Positions 45,312 to 54,358 of a stretch of DNA of 64,000 nucleotides are shown here, piece by piece. The position numbers were made by a program, and so were the translations under genes. Positions within the stretch are counted from its first letter, which is position 1, and each line of letters begins with the position of its first letter. The stretch is from JAICYJ01 sp963737445 (GTDB lineage Bacteria; Actinomycetota; Thermoleophilia; Gaiellales; JAICJC01). The notes under the pieces were generated by a model that was given only the letters and a program-made list of their open reading frames with translations, was not told the DNA's origin and searched no databases. The stretch is from the NCBI GenBank assembly GCA_963737445.1, contig CAVTSO010000009.1:496001-560000 (forward strand), read 5' to 3'.

Positions 45312-46376
45312 CTATCCCGTGCGCCACCGGCCCTGCTCGTCCTTGGCGATCCGCCCCGCCAGCTCGAGGCGCGTCAGCCCCGCGGCGGCACGCGCCGGTG
45401 GCAGCTGCAGCCGTGCCACGAGCTCGTCGGGCAGGGCGGGCGCCTCGCGCAGCGCCTCCAGCAGCAGCCGCTCGTCGCCGGGCGGCAGCGGGGCCGGCTC
45501 CGCCGGACGGTCGAGGCCCAGCCAGCCGCAGAGGTCGTCAGCGTTTTCGATCAGCCCCGCTCCCGCCTTCAGCAGGCCGTTCGTGCCGGCGGCCGACGCG
45601 ATGCCCGGAGTGCCCGGCACGGCCAGCACGTCGCGCCCCAGATCGAGCGCGTGGTCGGCGGTGATCAGGGCGCCGCTGCGCGCCCGTGCCTCAACCACCA
45701 CCGTGGCGTCGGCGAGCGCGGCGATCAGGCGGTTGCGGGCGGGGAACCGCCAGGTCGCGGGGCGTGTGCCGGGCGGGTACTCGGACACCAGCAGCCCGGC
45801 CTCGCGGATCTGCTCGAACACGGCTCGGTTGCTGCGGGGGTAGACGACATCGACGCCACAGCCCAGCACGGCGACCGTCACTCCTCCCGCCGCCAGCGCG
45901 CCGCGGTGGGCGGCCGCGTCGATGCCGAGCGCAAGCCCGCTCACCACACCTCCGCCGGCCTCGGCCACGGCGCCGGCCAGGCGCTGGGCCAGCAGCAGGC
46001 CCGCGTCGGACGCCTTCCGCGCGCCCACGATCGCCGCGGCAGGCACCGGCAGGTCCAGGGCGTCGGAGCGCGCGCCCGACCAAAACAGCGCCAGCGGCGG
46101 ATCATGCAGCACCCGCAGCCGCTCCGGGTACCCCGGCTCCGAGACGGTCGCGCATTCGATGCCCCGCTCGAGCAGGCCGCGACGGTAGGCGGCCGCGTCG
46201 GCCTCACGCGCCAGCCGCAGCCCGTCGATCAAGGCCGGCAGCGCTCCCATCCGCTGCAGCGTCCCCGGCCCCGCCCGCAACAGCGAGCCGCAACCGTATC
46301 GCCGCGCCAGCCGACCGGCATCGACGCCGCTGGTCGCGCCGGCCAGCACCACGCGCAGCTCGTCGGCTGCGCTCAC
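45312..46376 (-). CDS. dprA: DNA processing protein DprA
   Basis: 354 residues. A SAM-like N-terminal region precedes the Rossmann DprA core with AAAIVGARKASDAG, VVSGLALGIDAAAHRGAL and VAVLGCGVDVVYPRSN. A winged-helix C-terminus follows (ALPDELVARLQLPPARAAAGL). It loads RecA onto incoming single-stranded DNA in natural transformation and is widespread beyond competent species. It overlaps comM by 4 bp. Confidence 0.95.
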   Translation of the reverse strand: MSAADELRVVLAGATSGVDAGRLARRYGCGSLLRAGPGTLQRMGALPALIDGLRLAREADAAAYRRGLLERGIECATVSEPGYPERLRVLHDPPLALFWSGARSDALDLPVPAAAIVGARKASDAGLLLAQRLAGAVAEAGGGVVSGLALGIDAAAHRGALAAGGVTVAVLGCGVDVVYPRSNRAVFEQIREAGLLVSEYPPGTRPATWRFPARNRLIAALADATVVVEARARSGALITADHALDLGRDVLAVPGTPGIASAAGTNGLLKAGAGLIENADDLCGWLGLDRPAEPAPLPPGDERLLLEALREAPALPDELVARLQLPPARAAAGLTRLELAGRIAKDEQGRWRTG

Positions 46377-47809
46377 CGCAGCTCCACGCGGTAGGCGAGG
46401 GCCTCCGCCACGTCGTCCTCGCCCACGCCCGCTCGGCCGTCGAGTGCGGCCACGGTGGCCGCCACGCTCTGCATCCGGCGGCGGGCGCGCATCGAGAGCA
46501 GCAGCCGGTCACAGGCGTCGGCCAGCAGCCGTTCCGCGGCCGGCTCCAGGTCTGCCCGCGACGTCGCCAGCAGTTCGTGTGCCGCCAGCACGCGGGCGGC
46601 CACCGCCTCGCTGGTCTCACCCGAGGCCCCGTGCGCCTCCGAGCGCGGCACCGCCACCCGCAGGTCGAAGCGGTCGGCGAGCGGCCCGCTGATGCGCGCC
46701 CGGTAGCCGGCCAGCCGCTGCTCCGTGCAGAGGCACTCGCGCTTGGGATCGCCATGGTGGCCGCATGGGCAGGGATTCATCGCCGCCACCACCAGGCTGC
46801 GGGCCGGCAGCCGTACGGAGCCGACCGCCCGCGCGATCAGCACCTCGCCGTCCTGCATCGGCAGCCGCAGCGCCTCCAGCGCCGCCCGGTTGAACTCGGG
46901 CAGCTCGTCCAGGAACAGCACCCCGCGGTGAGCCATTGTCACCTCGCCCGGGCGCAGGCTGCTGCCGCCCACCAGCGCGGCCTGCGAGGCGCTGTGATGG
47001 GGCGCGCGAAACGGCCGCGCGTACGCCCGGCCGTGGCCGTTCAGCGTGCCCGCAACCGACTGGATGCGGGTGATCTCGAGCAGCTCCGGGAGGCTGGGCG
47101 GGGGCATGATGCCGGGCAGCCGCCGGGCGAGCATCGTCTTGCCCGACCCGGGTGGCCCCACCATCAACAGGTTGTGGTGCCCGGCGGCGGCGATCTCGAG
47201 CGCGCGCCGGGCGGCCGGCTGGCCGCACACGTCGCGCAGGTCGGGGCCGGCCGGCGGCGGCTCGGAACCGGCGGCGGGCACCGGCGTGGGATCGGCCTGG
47301 CCGGCGAGAATCTGCACCGCCTCGTAGAGGTCGTAGGCCGGGAGCACCGGCACCGCCTCGGCCAGGCTGGCCTCGACGGCGTTCTCGGGGGCTACCAGCA
47401 GCCCCTCCAGGCCCTGCCTGCCGGCCGCCTCGGCGATCGCAATCGTGCCCTGGATCGGCCGCAGCCGGCCGTTTAGACCGAGCTCGGCGGCGGCGCCCAC
47501 GCGGCCCACGGCGGCCGACTCGACCTGACCACTGGCGGCCAGAATCGCGAGCGCGATCGCCAGGTCGAACCCGGAACCCTGCTTGCGCTCACGGGCCGGC
47601 GCCAGGTTGACGGTGACCCGCTCCGGCGGGAACCGGTAGGAGGCGGACTTGATGCCGCTGCGCACGCGCTGGCGCGCCTCCTGGACGGCCCGGTCTGCCA
47701 GCCCCACCACGGCGAAGGCGGGCGCCGTGCCAGTCTCGACGTGGGCCTCGACATCGATGCGGCGGGCATCGATGCCCGTGATCCAGAAGCTGGTCGCCGT
47801 CGCGATCAT
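46373..47809 (-). CDS. comM: YifB family Mg-chelatase-like AAA ATPase ComM
   Basis: 478 residues. An N-terminal Lon-like ChlI fold (ERVTVNLAPARERKQGSGFDL) is followed by an AAA+ core with Walker A GPPGSGKTMLA and Walker B GVLFLDELPEF. A zinc-like NPCPCGHHGDPKRECLC segment and a C-terminal Mg-chelatase domain follow. ComM is a helicase for branch migration during transformation. It lies 90 bp after yraN and overlaps dprA. Confidence 0.95.
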   Translation of the reverse strand: MIATATSFWITGIDARRIDVEAHVETGTAPAFAVVGLADRAVQEARQRVRSGIKSASYRFPPERVTVNLAPARERKQGSGFDLAIALAILAASGQVESAAVGRVGAAAELGLNGRLRPIQGTIAIAEAAGRQGLEGLLVAPENAVEASLAEAVPVLPAYDLYEAVQILAGQADPTPVPAAGSEPPPAGPDLRDVCGQPAARRALEIAAAGHHNLLMVGPPGSGKTMLARRLPGIMPPPSLPELLEITRIQSVAGTLNGHGRAYARPFRAPHHSASQAALVGGSSLRPGEVTMAHRGVLFLDELPEFNRAALEALRLPMQDGEVLIARAVGSVRLPARSLVVAAMNPCPCGHHGDPKRECLCTEQRLAGYRARISGPLADRFDLRVAVPRSEAHGASGETSEAVAARVLAAHELLATSRADLEPAAERLLADACDRLLLSMRARRRMQSVAATVAALDGRAGVGEDDVAEALAYRVELR

Positions 47810-47898
47810 GCGGCCACGCTACGGAGGCGAGGCGCGCGGGTGGGTGACGGGACGTGCCGGAACCGTCGCAAAACGGCAACGGCCCGGTCAGGCGCGGC

Positions 47899-48243
47899 TC
47901 AGAACGCGGCCGGCAGGTGCCGCACGGCGTAGCCGCTGACCGCGATCACGTCGAAGCGCACCTGCCGGATGCTATCGTCGCGCGCCATCAGCACCTCGGC
48001 GGCCTCGTGCAGCCGCCGCTGCTGCCGCGGCCCCACCGCCTCCAGCGGCCCGCCGTACCGCTCCACGCGGCGCGCCTTCACCTCGCAGATCACGAGCAGG
48101 TCGCGCCTGCGCGCCACCAGATCGACCTCGCGGCCCGCCACGCGCAGGTTGCGCCCGACGATGCGGTAGCCGCGCAGGCGCATCGCCCAGGCCGCCATCG
48201 TCTCGGCCAGGCGGCCGTAGCGGTGGTCGGGCAGCCTGCTCAC
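47899..48243 (-). CDS. YraN family (UPF0102) nuclease-fold protein
   Basis: 114 residues with the UPF0102 pattern: GRLAETMAAWAMRLRGYRIVGRN, REVDLVARRRDLLVICEVKAR (the E-VDL...EVK nuclease-like residues) and RFDVIAVSG. Its GTG overlaps the rnhB stop (GTGA). The function is unproven, and it is nearly always found between rnhB and comM. Confidence 0.92.
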   Translation of the reverse strand: MSRLPDHRYGRLAETMAAWAMRLRGYRIVGRNLRVAGREVDLVARRRDLLVICEVKARRVERYGGPLEAVGPRQQRRLHEAAEVLMARDDSIRQVRFDVIAVSGYAVRHLPAAF

Positions 48244-48878
48244 GCCAGCGCGCCCAGCTCCTGGTAGGCAGCGGCCTGGAACGATCGGCGATGCAACGGG
48301 GTGGTGCCGCGTGATCGCACGGCCGCCGTGTGCTCGGGCGTGATGTAGCCGACGTGCGTCTCGAAGCCGTAGCCGGGGTAGCGGTCGGCGATGCCGTGCA
48401 TGTAGCGGTCGCGGGTGACCTTGGCCAGCACCGAGGCGGCGGCGATGGCGGCGCTGCGGCCGTCGCCGCCCACGATCGCGCGGTGCGGCGGCGCGATCGC
48501 GCCGATCCGGAACCCGTCGCTAAGGCGCACCTCGGGCAGATCGCCGAGCGACCACAGCGCGCGTGCCATCCCGTCCAGGTTCGAGCGATGCAGGCCCCGG
48601 CGGTCGATCTCGTCGGCCGACACCACGACCACCGCGAAGCCGGCCGCACGCCGCACGATGGCGTGGAACAGACGCTCGCGCACCTGCTCCGTCAGCCGCT
48701 TGGAGTCGTCCAGGTCGGACAGGTCGCGGGCACAGCGCGCGGACACGTCCAGGCAGACCGCGGCCACCACCAGCGGGCCGGCCAGGCAGCCGCGGCCGGC
48801 CTCGTCGGTGCCGGCCACCATCCGCACGCCCAGCTTGCGGTCGTGGGCGAACAGGCGGGATCCGGACGAGCGGGGCAC
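48240..48878 (-). CDS. rnhB: Ribonuclease HII
   Basis: 212 residues. The catalytic motif is GTDEAGRGCLAGPLV (Asp-Glu), then DSKRLTEQVRERL and AAASVLAKVTRDRYM with the third acidic region nearby. It removes RNA primers and misincorporated ribonucleotides. The GTG at 48878 (MPRSSGS) is chosen; an internal ATG before VAGTDEAGRG is an alternative. It lies between lepB and yraN. Confidence 0.94.
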   Translation of the reverse strand: MPRSSGSRLFAHDRKLGVRMVAGTDEAGRGCLAGPLVVAAVCLDVSARCARDLSDLDDSKRLTEQVRERLFHAIVRRAAGFAVVVVSADEIDRRGLHRSNLDGMARALWSLGDLPEVRLSDGFRIGAIAPPHRAIVGGDGRSAAIAAASVLAKVTRDRYMHGIADRYPGYGFETHVGYITPEHTAAVRSRGTTPLHRRSFQAAAYQELGALA

Positions 48879-48907
48879 CGGCCTAGGGTACCGCCTGCGG
48901 CGGATGC

Positions 48908-49627
48908 TCAGAGCGTGCGGATGCGGTCGAGCGGCCAGTACGTCGCGAACGCCTTGCCGATGATGTAGGAGCGCGGCAGCGTGCCCCAATCGCGGCTGTC
49001 ATCGGATATCGCGCGGTTGTCGCCCATCATGAAGTAGCGCCCGGCGGGGACCCTGACCGGCCCGAAGTTGGTAGGCGCGGCGGGCTGGGTCAGGTACGGC
49101 TCGTTCAGGATGTGACACCCGACGTTGGGTTTGGCACAGATCTCGACGTGGCCGTTACGCCCCTCCACCGTCTCACCCGGCAGGCCGACGATGCGCTTGA
49201 TGAAGTAGACGCTCGCTTCGGTGCTGGCGCCGGCAATCGCCTGGTCTCCGGTGCCGGGCGGGTGAAACACGATGATGTCGCCCCTGCGCGGGTCGTGGAA
49301 GCGGTAGATGAAGCGGTTCACGAGCACCCGGTCGCCGCTCTGCAGGGTCGGCTGCATCGAGGCGGACGGGATCCGGTAGGGCTTCACGATCCAGCCGTTG
49401 GTGACGTACCAGAGGCCGAGCGCGGCGGCCAGGATCAGCACCAGCTCCAGCACCGGGTTCATCTGCCGCTTGCGAGGCGGCTGCACGGGCGGCGCCTGCT
49501 CCGGCTCCGGCAGCGGGAACGTCTCGGTGGCGGCGGGTGGCGTCTCGGAGGCCGGCTGCGTCACCTCCGCCGGCACGCGATCAAGCGGCGCGCCGCCCGC
49601 CGCGGGATCGGGTTCGGCTGGGTTCAT
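48908..49627 (-). CDS. lepB: Signal peptidase I
   Basis: 239 residues. A Pro/Glu-rich cytoplasmic N-terminus precedes one membrane helix (LVLILAAALGLWYVTNGWI). The catalytic Ser follows in RIPSASMQPTLQSGD and the Lys in YFIKRIVGLPGE. Boxes GDNRAISDDSRDWG complete the S26 family. It cleaves Sec and Tat signal peptides at the outer face of the membrane. It is 7 bp from rplS. Confidence 0.95.
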   Translation of the reverse strand: MNPAEPDPAAGGAPLDRVPAEVTQPASETPPAATETFPLPEPEQAPPVQPPRKRQMNPVLELVLILAAALGLWYVTNGWIVKPYRIPSASMQPTLQSGDRVLVNRFIYRFHDPRRGDIIVFHPPGTGDQAIAGASTEASVYFIKRIVGLPGETVEGRNGHVEICAKPNVGCHILNEPYLTQPAAPTNFGPVRVPAGRYFMMGDNRAISDDSRDWGTLPRSYIIGKAFATYWPLDRIRTL

Positions 49628-49633
49628 CGGCTG

Positions 49634-49978
49634 TTAGCGGGACTTTTCGCGAACGCGTGCGGCCTTGCCGACCTTGTCACGCAGGTAGTAGAGCTTCGCG
49701 CGGCTGACGTCACCGATGCTGGCCACGTCGATCTTCTCGATCCGAGGCGAGTGCACCGGGAACGTCCGCTCCACGAACACTTCGTTGAATGACTTCTTGC
49801 GGACGGTGAACGTCTCGCGGACGCCCTCACCCTGCCGCTTGATGCAGATACCCTCGAACACCTGGACGCGGCTGCGGGTGCCCTCGATCACCTTGAAATG
49901 CACGCGGACGGTGTCGCCGGCCTTGAACTGGGGCACCTCGCGGCGCTGGCGGTTCTCGATGTCCTGGATCACGGTCAC
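49634..49978 (-). CDS. rplS: 50S ribosomal protein L19
   Basis: 114 residues, the standard length. It contains FKAGDTVRVHFKVIEGTRSR, VQVFEGICIKRQGEG and IEKIDVASIGDVSRAKLYYLRD. It follows trmD by about 60 bp and precedes lepB, the usual order in Actinomycetota. Confidence 0.98.
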   Translation of the reverse strand: MTVIQDIENRQRREVPQFKAGDTVRVHFKVIEGTRSRVQVFEGICIKRQGEGVRETFTVRKKSFNEVFVERTFPVHSPRIEKIDVASIGDVSRAKLYYLRDKVGKAARVREKSR

Positions 49979-50039
49979 GGCAGGCCGTCCTCGTCGTCGG
50001 AAGCCGAGGAATGGTACCAGCGATGCCGTGAACCGGCGT

Positions 50040-50717
50040 TCAGCCGGAGCGCTCCTGTGAGCGGCGTCTCCGCCACGCCTCGATCTCGCCGTGGTGGCCG
50101 GACAGGAGCACCTCCGGCACCGTCCAGCCGCGGAACTCCTCGGGCCGCGTGTAGTGCGGGTACTCGAGCCCGCCGTCCAACTCCTGGGAGAACGACTCCA
50201 CCAGGTGGCTCTGCTCCTTGCCGAGCGCGCCCGGCAGCTTGCGGCAGACGGCGTCCACGACCGCCATCGCCGGGATTTCGCCGCCGGAGAGCACGTAGCG
50301 GCCGATCGAGATCTCGTCGTTCGCCAGGTGCTCGTGCACGCGCTGGTCGAAGCCCTCGTAGCGGCCGCACAGCAGCGTCAGCCGCTCGGACGCGGACAGC
50401 TCCCCGGCCACGGCGTCGGTGAAGTCGCGCCCGACCGGCGTCAGCACCGCCACCCGCCGGTCGCGCAGCACCTGGTCGATCGCGGTGCCGTAGGTGCTCT
50501 CGAGCGCGGCGCAGACCACGTCGACGCGGATCAGCATGCCGGCGCCGCCGCCGTAGGGTGCGTCATCGACCTGGCGGTAGCCGCCCAGCGCGTGGTCGCG
50601 CAGGTCGAGCACGCGCAGCCGCAGCCGGCCCGCCTCGGACGCGTTTCGCAGCGGCCGCGTCTCCGACAGCCAGGCGAAGGCCTCTGGGAACAGGGTGAAG
50701 ACGTCGATCTCGAGCAT
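50040..50717 (-). CDS. trmD: tRNA (guanine37-N1) methyltransferase TrmD
   Basis: 225 residues, of the SPOUT class with a knotted SAM site. Landmarks are MLEIDVFTLFPEAF, PYGGGAGMLI, LLCGRYEGFDQRV and EISIGRYVLSGGEIPAM. It methylates G37 of tRNAs to prevent frameshifting. The ATG overlaps the rimM stop (TGATG); a GTG one codon earlier is possible. Confidence 0.97.
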   Translation of the reverse strand: MLEIDVFTLFPEAFAWLSETRPLRNASEAGRLRLRVLDLRDHALGGYRQVDDAPYGGGAGMLIRVDVVCAALESTYGTAIDQVLRDRRVAVLTPVGRDFTDAVAGELSASERLTLLCGRYEGFDQRVHEHLANDEISIGRYVLSGGEIPAMAVVDAVCRKLPGALGKEQSHLVESFSQELDGGLEYPHYTRPEEFRGWTVPEVLLSGHHGEIEAWRRRRSQERSG

Positions 50718-51217
50718 CACACGAAGCCCTCGACGACCTCGAGGCTGCGGCCGGCCACGTCGACCGCAACCACGACGTCGGTGACGAACGGGATCATCTC
50801 GCCGGAGTCGAGCTCGAGCACGTCGTTGGCCGGGTACTCGTGCACGCGGCGCACGGCGCCCAGGCGACGCCCGCCGCAGAGCACGGTGCAGCCGACCAGG
50901 TCGACGTGGAAGAACTCGTCCTGCTCGGTGGCCGGCAGCGCGTCGGCGGCCACGGTCACGTCGGCGCCGCGCAGCTCCTCGGCCTGCTCGCGGGTGGCGG
51001 CGATGTCGAACCGCACCAGCGGCCGCTCGGCCGTGCCCTTGCGGCCCACGATCACCGCGTCGCGGTCGCCCAGCCGCACCGGCGTGCCCGGCTCCAGCGG
51101 CACCACTCCGCCGTGGCCGACCAGGTGCACGAAGCCGTCCAGGCCGTGGGCCCTGCCCACGGCGCCGATCACGACCCGGGGCGGCCGCCAGCTGGGGTCA
51201 GGCAGCGATCTCGACAT
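50717..51217 (-). CDS. rimM: Ribosome maturation factor RimM
   Basis: 166 residues. The N-terminal RimM barrel has VVIGAVGRAHGLDGFVHL, and the C-terminal PRC-barrel contains DEFFHVDLVGCTVLCGGRRL and EMIPFVTDVVVAVDVAGRSL. It helps assemble the 30S head. Its start overlaps khpA by 20 bp. Confidence 0.95.
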   Translation of the reverse strand: MSRSLPDPSWRPPRVVIGAVGRAHGLDGFVHLVGHGGVVPLEPGTPVRLGDRDAVIVGRKGTAERPLVRFDIAATREQAEELRGADVTVAADALPATEQDEFFHVDLVGCTVLCGGRRLGAVRRVHEYPANDVLELDSGEMIPFVTDVVVAVDVAGRSLEVVEGFV

Positions 51218-51431
51218 GCACGCGTCGCCCGGCCCGCACCGCGCTGGCCTTGACGACCGTGCGCAGCGCACGCGCGATGCGGCCCTGCTTGCCGATCACC
51301 TTGCCGACGTCGTCGGGAGCGACGTGCAGCTCGAGCACCAGCTCCCCGTCCTCACGCTCCAGCCGCTCGACGCGCACCTGGTCGGGATCGTCGACCAGCT
51401 CGCGGGCCAGGTAGGTGAGGATCTCCTCCAA
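51198..51431 (-). CDS. khpA: KH-domain RNA-binding protein KhpA
   Basis: 77 residues with a single KH domain bearing VAPDDVGKVIGKQGRIARALR (GxxG loop in IGKQGR). KhpA-type proteins bind RNA broadly and are usually next to rpsP, as here (4 bp gap). Confidence 0.93.
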   Translation of the reverse strand: MEEILTYLARELVDDPDQVRVERLEREDGELVLELHVAPDDVGKVIGKQGRIARALRTVVKASAVRAGRRVHVEIAA

Positions 51432-51435
51432 CCGG

Positions 51436-51690
51436 TCAGGCTCCGGCGGCGGTGGCGTTGCCCGCGATCTTGAGCAGCTTGGCGACCTGCTCGGTGGGCT
51501 GTGCGCCGTTGGCGATCCATGCGTTCGCGCGATCGGTGTCGATCTCGATCAGCGACGGATCCATCTGCGGGTTGTAGCGGCCGATCGTCTCGAGGGTCTT
51601 GCCGTCGCGCGGCTCGCGCGAGTCGGCGACGACCACCCGGTAGATCGGATTCTTCTTGCTGCCATGACGTGCGAGGCGGATCTTGACCAC
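51436..51690 (-). CDS. rpsP: 30S ribosomal protein S16
   Basis: 84 residues, standard size, beginning MVKIRLARHGSKKNPIYRVV and continuing PRDGKTLETIGRYNPQMDPS. It follows ffh by 3 bp. Confidence 0.98.
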   Translation of the reverse strand: MVKIRLARHGSKKNPIYRVVVADSREPRDGKTLETIGRYNPQMDPSLIEIDTDRANAWIANGAQPTEQVAKLLKIAGNATAAGA

Positions 51691-51693
51691 CCG

Positions 51694-53022
51694 TTACCTC
51701 CGTTGCATTCCGGGAAACTGCGGCATCTTACCCTTGCCGACCTGCTTCATCATCTTCTGAACCTGCTTGAACTGTGCCAGAAGTTGGTTCACGGTCTGGA
51801 CGCTTGTGCCGCTGCCGGCCGCGATCCGGCGCCGGCGGGAGCCGTTGATGAGGCGGTGGTTCCGCCGCTCGGCGGGGGTCATCGAGAGGATGATCGCCTC
51901 GATCCGGTCGATCTGCCGCTCGTCCACCTTCATGTTCTTGACCTGCCGGCCGACGCCCGGGATCATGCCCAGCAGGCCGGCCATGCCCTGGCCCTGGGTC
52001 ATCTTGCGCACCTGCCGCAGCTGGCCGAGGAAGTCGTCGAGCGTGAAGTCGGCCTTGCGCAGCTTGGCCTCCATCTCGCGCGCCTCGTCCTCGTCGAACT
52101 GGTCCTGGGCACGCTCGATCAGGGACATCACGTCGCCCATGCCGAGGATCCGCGAGGCCATGCGGTCGGGGTGGAACTCCTCCAGCTGGTCGAGCTTCTC
52201 CCCGACCGAGACGAACTTGATCGGCTTGCCGGTGACGGCCCGTACCGCCAGCGCGGCGCCGCCGCGGGCGTCGCCGTCGAGCTTGGTCAGGATCACGCCA
52301 TCGTAGTCGACCGCCTCCGAGAAGGCCTCGGCCGTGGTGACGGCGTCCTGGCCAGTCATCGAGTCGAGCACTAGGAGCACGTTGTGCGGCTTGACGGCGT
52401 TCTTGATGCGCACCAGCTCGTCCATCATCTGGTCGTCGATGTGCAGGCGGCCGGCGGTGTCGACGATCACGACGTCGCGGCCCTGCGCCTTGCCTGCTCG
52501 ACGCCCCAGACGGCCGTCTCGACCGGGTCGGCCGTGCCCCGCTCGAACACGGGCACCTGCAGCGACTTGCCGAGCGTCTGCAGCTGCTGGATGGCCGCCG
52601 GGCGGTAGACGTCGCAGGCGACCATCGCGGGCGAGCGCTTCTGCTTGGCCAGCAGGCGGGCCAGCTTGCCGCAGGCGGTGGTCTTGCCGGATCCCTGCAG
52701 GCCGGCCATCAGGATTACGGTCGGCGGGCGGTTCGAGAACGAGAGCTTGGTGCCGGCCGTCGCCCATCAGGCTGGTCAGCTCCTCGTGGACGATCTTCAC
52801 GACCTGCTGGCCGGGGGTGAGGCTGTCCAGCACCTCGGCGCCCATGGCGCGCTCCCTGACGCGGCGACGAACTCCTTGACGACCGCTGAAGTTGACGTCC
52901 GCCTCGAGCAGCGCCAGGCGGATCTCGCGCATGGCCGCGTCGATGTCGTCCTCGGTCAGGCGACCCTTGCCCTTGAGGCCGTCGAGGGTGGCGCCGAGCC
53001 GATCGGAAAGCGAGTCGAACAT
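51694..53022 (-). CDS. ffh: Signal recognition particle GTPase Ffh (four indels in this sequence)
   Basis: The intact start MFDSLSDRLGATLDGLKGK and the complete C-terminal half (GRDVVIVDTAGRLHID, DGVILTKLDGDARGGAAL, and the Met-rich M domain with MAGLLGMIPGVG) share one frame. The G-domain middle is in another frame: LMAGLQGSGKTTACGKLARLL and MVACDVYRPAAIQQLQTLG are found at 52467-52709. Compensating shifts occur near 52,890, 52,860, 52,765 and 52,490. Ffh binds signal peptides with 4.5S RNA and is essential, so these shifts are most likely sequence errors. Expected length is about 440 residues. Confidence 0.93.
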   Translation of the reverse strand: MFDSLSDRLGATLDGLKGKGRLTEDDIDAAMREIRLALLEADVNFSGRQGVRRRVRERAMGAEVLDSLTPGQQVVKIVHEELTSLMGDGRHQALVLEPPADRNPDGRPAGIRQDHRLRQAGPPAGQAEALARDGRLRRLPPGGHPAAADARQVAAGARVRAGHGRPGRDGRLGRRAGKAQGRDVVIVDTAGRLHIDDQMMDELVRIKNAVKPHNVLLVLDSMTGQDAVTTAEAFSEAVDYDGVILTKLDGDARGGAALAVRAVTGKPIKFVSVGEKLDQLEEFHPDRMASRILGMGDVMSLIERAQDQFDEDEAREMEAKLRKADFTLDDFLGQLRQVRKMTQGQGMAGLLGMIPGVGRQVKNMKVDERQIDRIEAIILSMTPAERRNHRLINGSRRRRIAAGSGTSVQTVNQLLAQFKQVQKMMKQVGKGKMPQFPGMQRR

Positions 53023-53332
53023 GCGCTTGCAGGGTAGACCCTGGCAAAGACCCGGCGCGGAGCACGCACCCGGCGTTTTGACGGCGCCGGCACGGCTTCG
53101 TTACGACCTGTGTCGCCCGCGCGCGCCCGGATTGGTGTCAAACACCGCATCGGCCGCCGTTGGCGCTTCGGCGCAGAGCCGTCACGCCCGTCACGGCCGC
53201 CGTGACAGGCATTTGGCTCAACAACGCCAGATCACTCCCGGGAGGGGCTTGACTACGGCCCGGCCTACGACGACGGTTTGCCGCAGAGCCGGCACACCTC
53301 GTGACGCGGGGGTCACATCTGCGAGGCGCGTT
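53023..53332. other. Intergenic stretch between ftsY and ffh, nothing recognised
   Basis: About 310 bp. No ORF with family resemblance and no recognisable 4.5S RNA motif was found. Confidence 0.4.
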
Positions 53333-54334
53333 TCAGTCGCCCGAGAACAGGGCGCGCGCGAACGTCTCGGGGTCGAACGGGCGGAGGTCCTCGAGCCCCT
53401 CGCCCACCCCGATCAGCTTCACCGGGATCGCCCAGCTCGTGCGCGATCGCCAGCGCGATGCCGCCCTTGGCCGTGCCGTCCAGCTTGGTCAGCACGATCC
53501 CGGTCACGTCCACGGCCTCGTGAGAACAGCCGCGCCTGCTGCAGCGCCGTTCTGCCCGGTCGTGGCGTCGATCGTGAGCAGCACCTCGTGCGGCGCCCTC
53601 GGCATCGCGCTGGCCGATCACCCGGTGGATCTTCTCGCAGCTCCTCCATCAGGTGATCCTGCGTGTGCAGCCGTCCTGCGGTGTCGATGATCACCACGTC
53701 GCGCTCGCGCGCCTGCGCCGCGGCCGACCGCGTCGAACGCCACCGCCGCCGGATCCGCCGCCCGACTGCGACGACACGAAGTCGGCGCCGGCCCGCTCCG
53801 CCCAGGCCTCGCAGCTGCTCGCCCGCCGCCGCCCGGAACGTGTCCGCCGCGCCGATCACGCACGATCTTGCCCGGCCTCGCGCAGGTGCCAGCGCGATCT
53901 TGCCGATCGACGTGGTCTTGCCGGTGCCGTTCACGCCCGTCATCAGGATCACCGCCGGCCGGTGTGCGCACATCGATGCGCGGGTCGCCCACCGGGCGCA
54001 TCAGCTCCGCTACGATCGCGGCCAGCCTGTCGCCCAGCTCCTCCGCGTTGCGCAGGCCGCCGGCGTCCGCCTCGCCCTCGAGCCGCTCGATCACCTCGAC
54101 CGTCGCCGCCACGCCGCAGTCGGCGTAGATCAGCGCCTCCTCCAGCCGCTCCCACACGTCCGCATCCGCCGGGTCGAACATGACCGCCGTCAGCTGCTGC
54201 GTCATCGCCTTGCGGCTCTTGGAGAGGCTCTCGCGCATCCGCGAGAACAGCCCGCGGCGCTCCTCCTCCTCGGCCTCGGTCGCCACGGAGGCGTCGCGGC
54301 CGGTGGCGAACATCTGCTCCCAGGTCGTCGGCAT
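53333..54334 (-). CDS. ftsY: SRP receptor GTPase FtsY (several indels in this sequence)
   Basis: The N-terminal frame is clean for about 120 residues (GLFSRMRESLSKSRKAMTQ, FDPADADVWERLEEALIYAD). The sense then jumps between frames: VILMTGVNGTGKTTSIGKIAL, VIGAADTFRAAAGEQLRGLG, RDVVIIDTAGRLHTQDHLM, TGIVLTKLDGTAKGGIALA and a final EGLEDLRPFDPETFARALFSG before TGA at 53333. At least five frame changes are needed. FtsY is essential for membrane protein targeting, so errors in sequencing or assembly are the likeliest cause. Expected length is about 330 residues. Confidence 0.92.
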
Positions 54335-54358
54335 CGCGCTGCATCGTAGAGTGCCCGG

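Noticed and set aside
52490..54334. ffh and ftsY as true pseudogenes
   Set aside because: Both are essential and all conserved motifs persist; sequence error is simpler.
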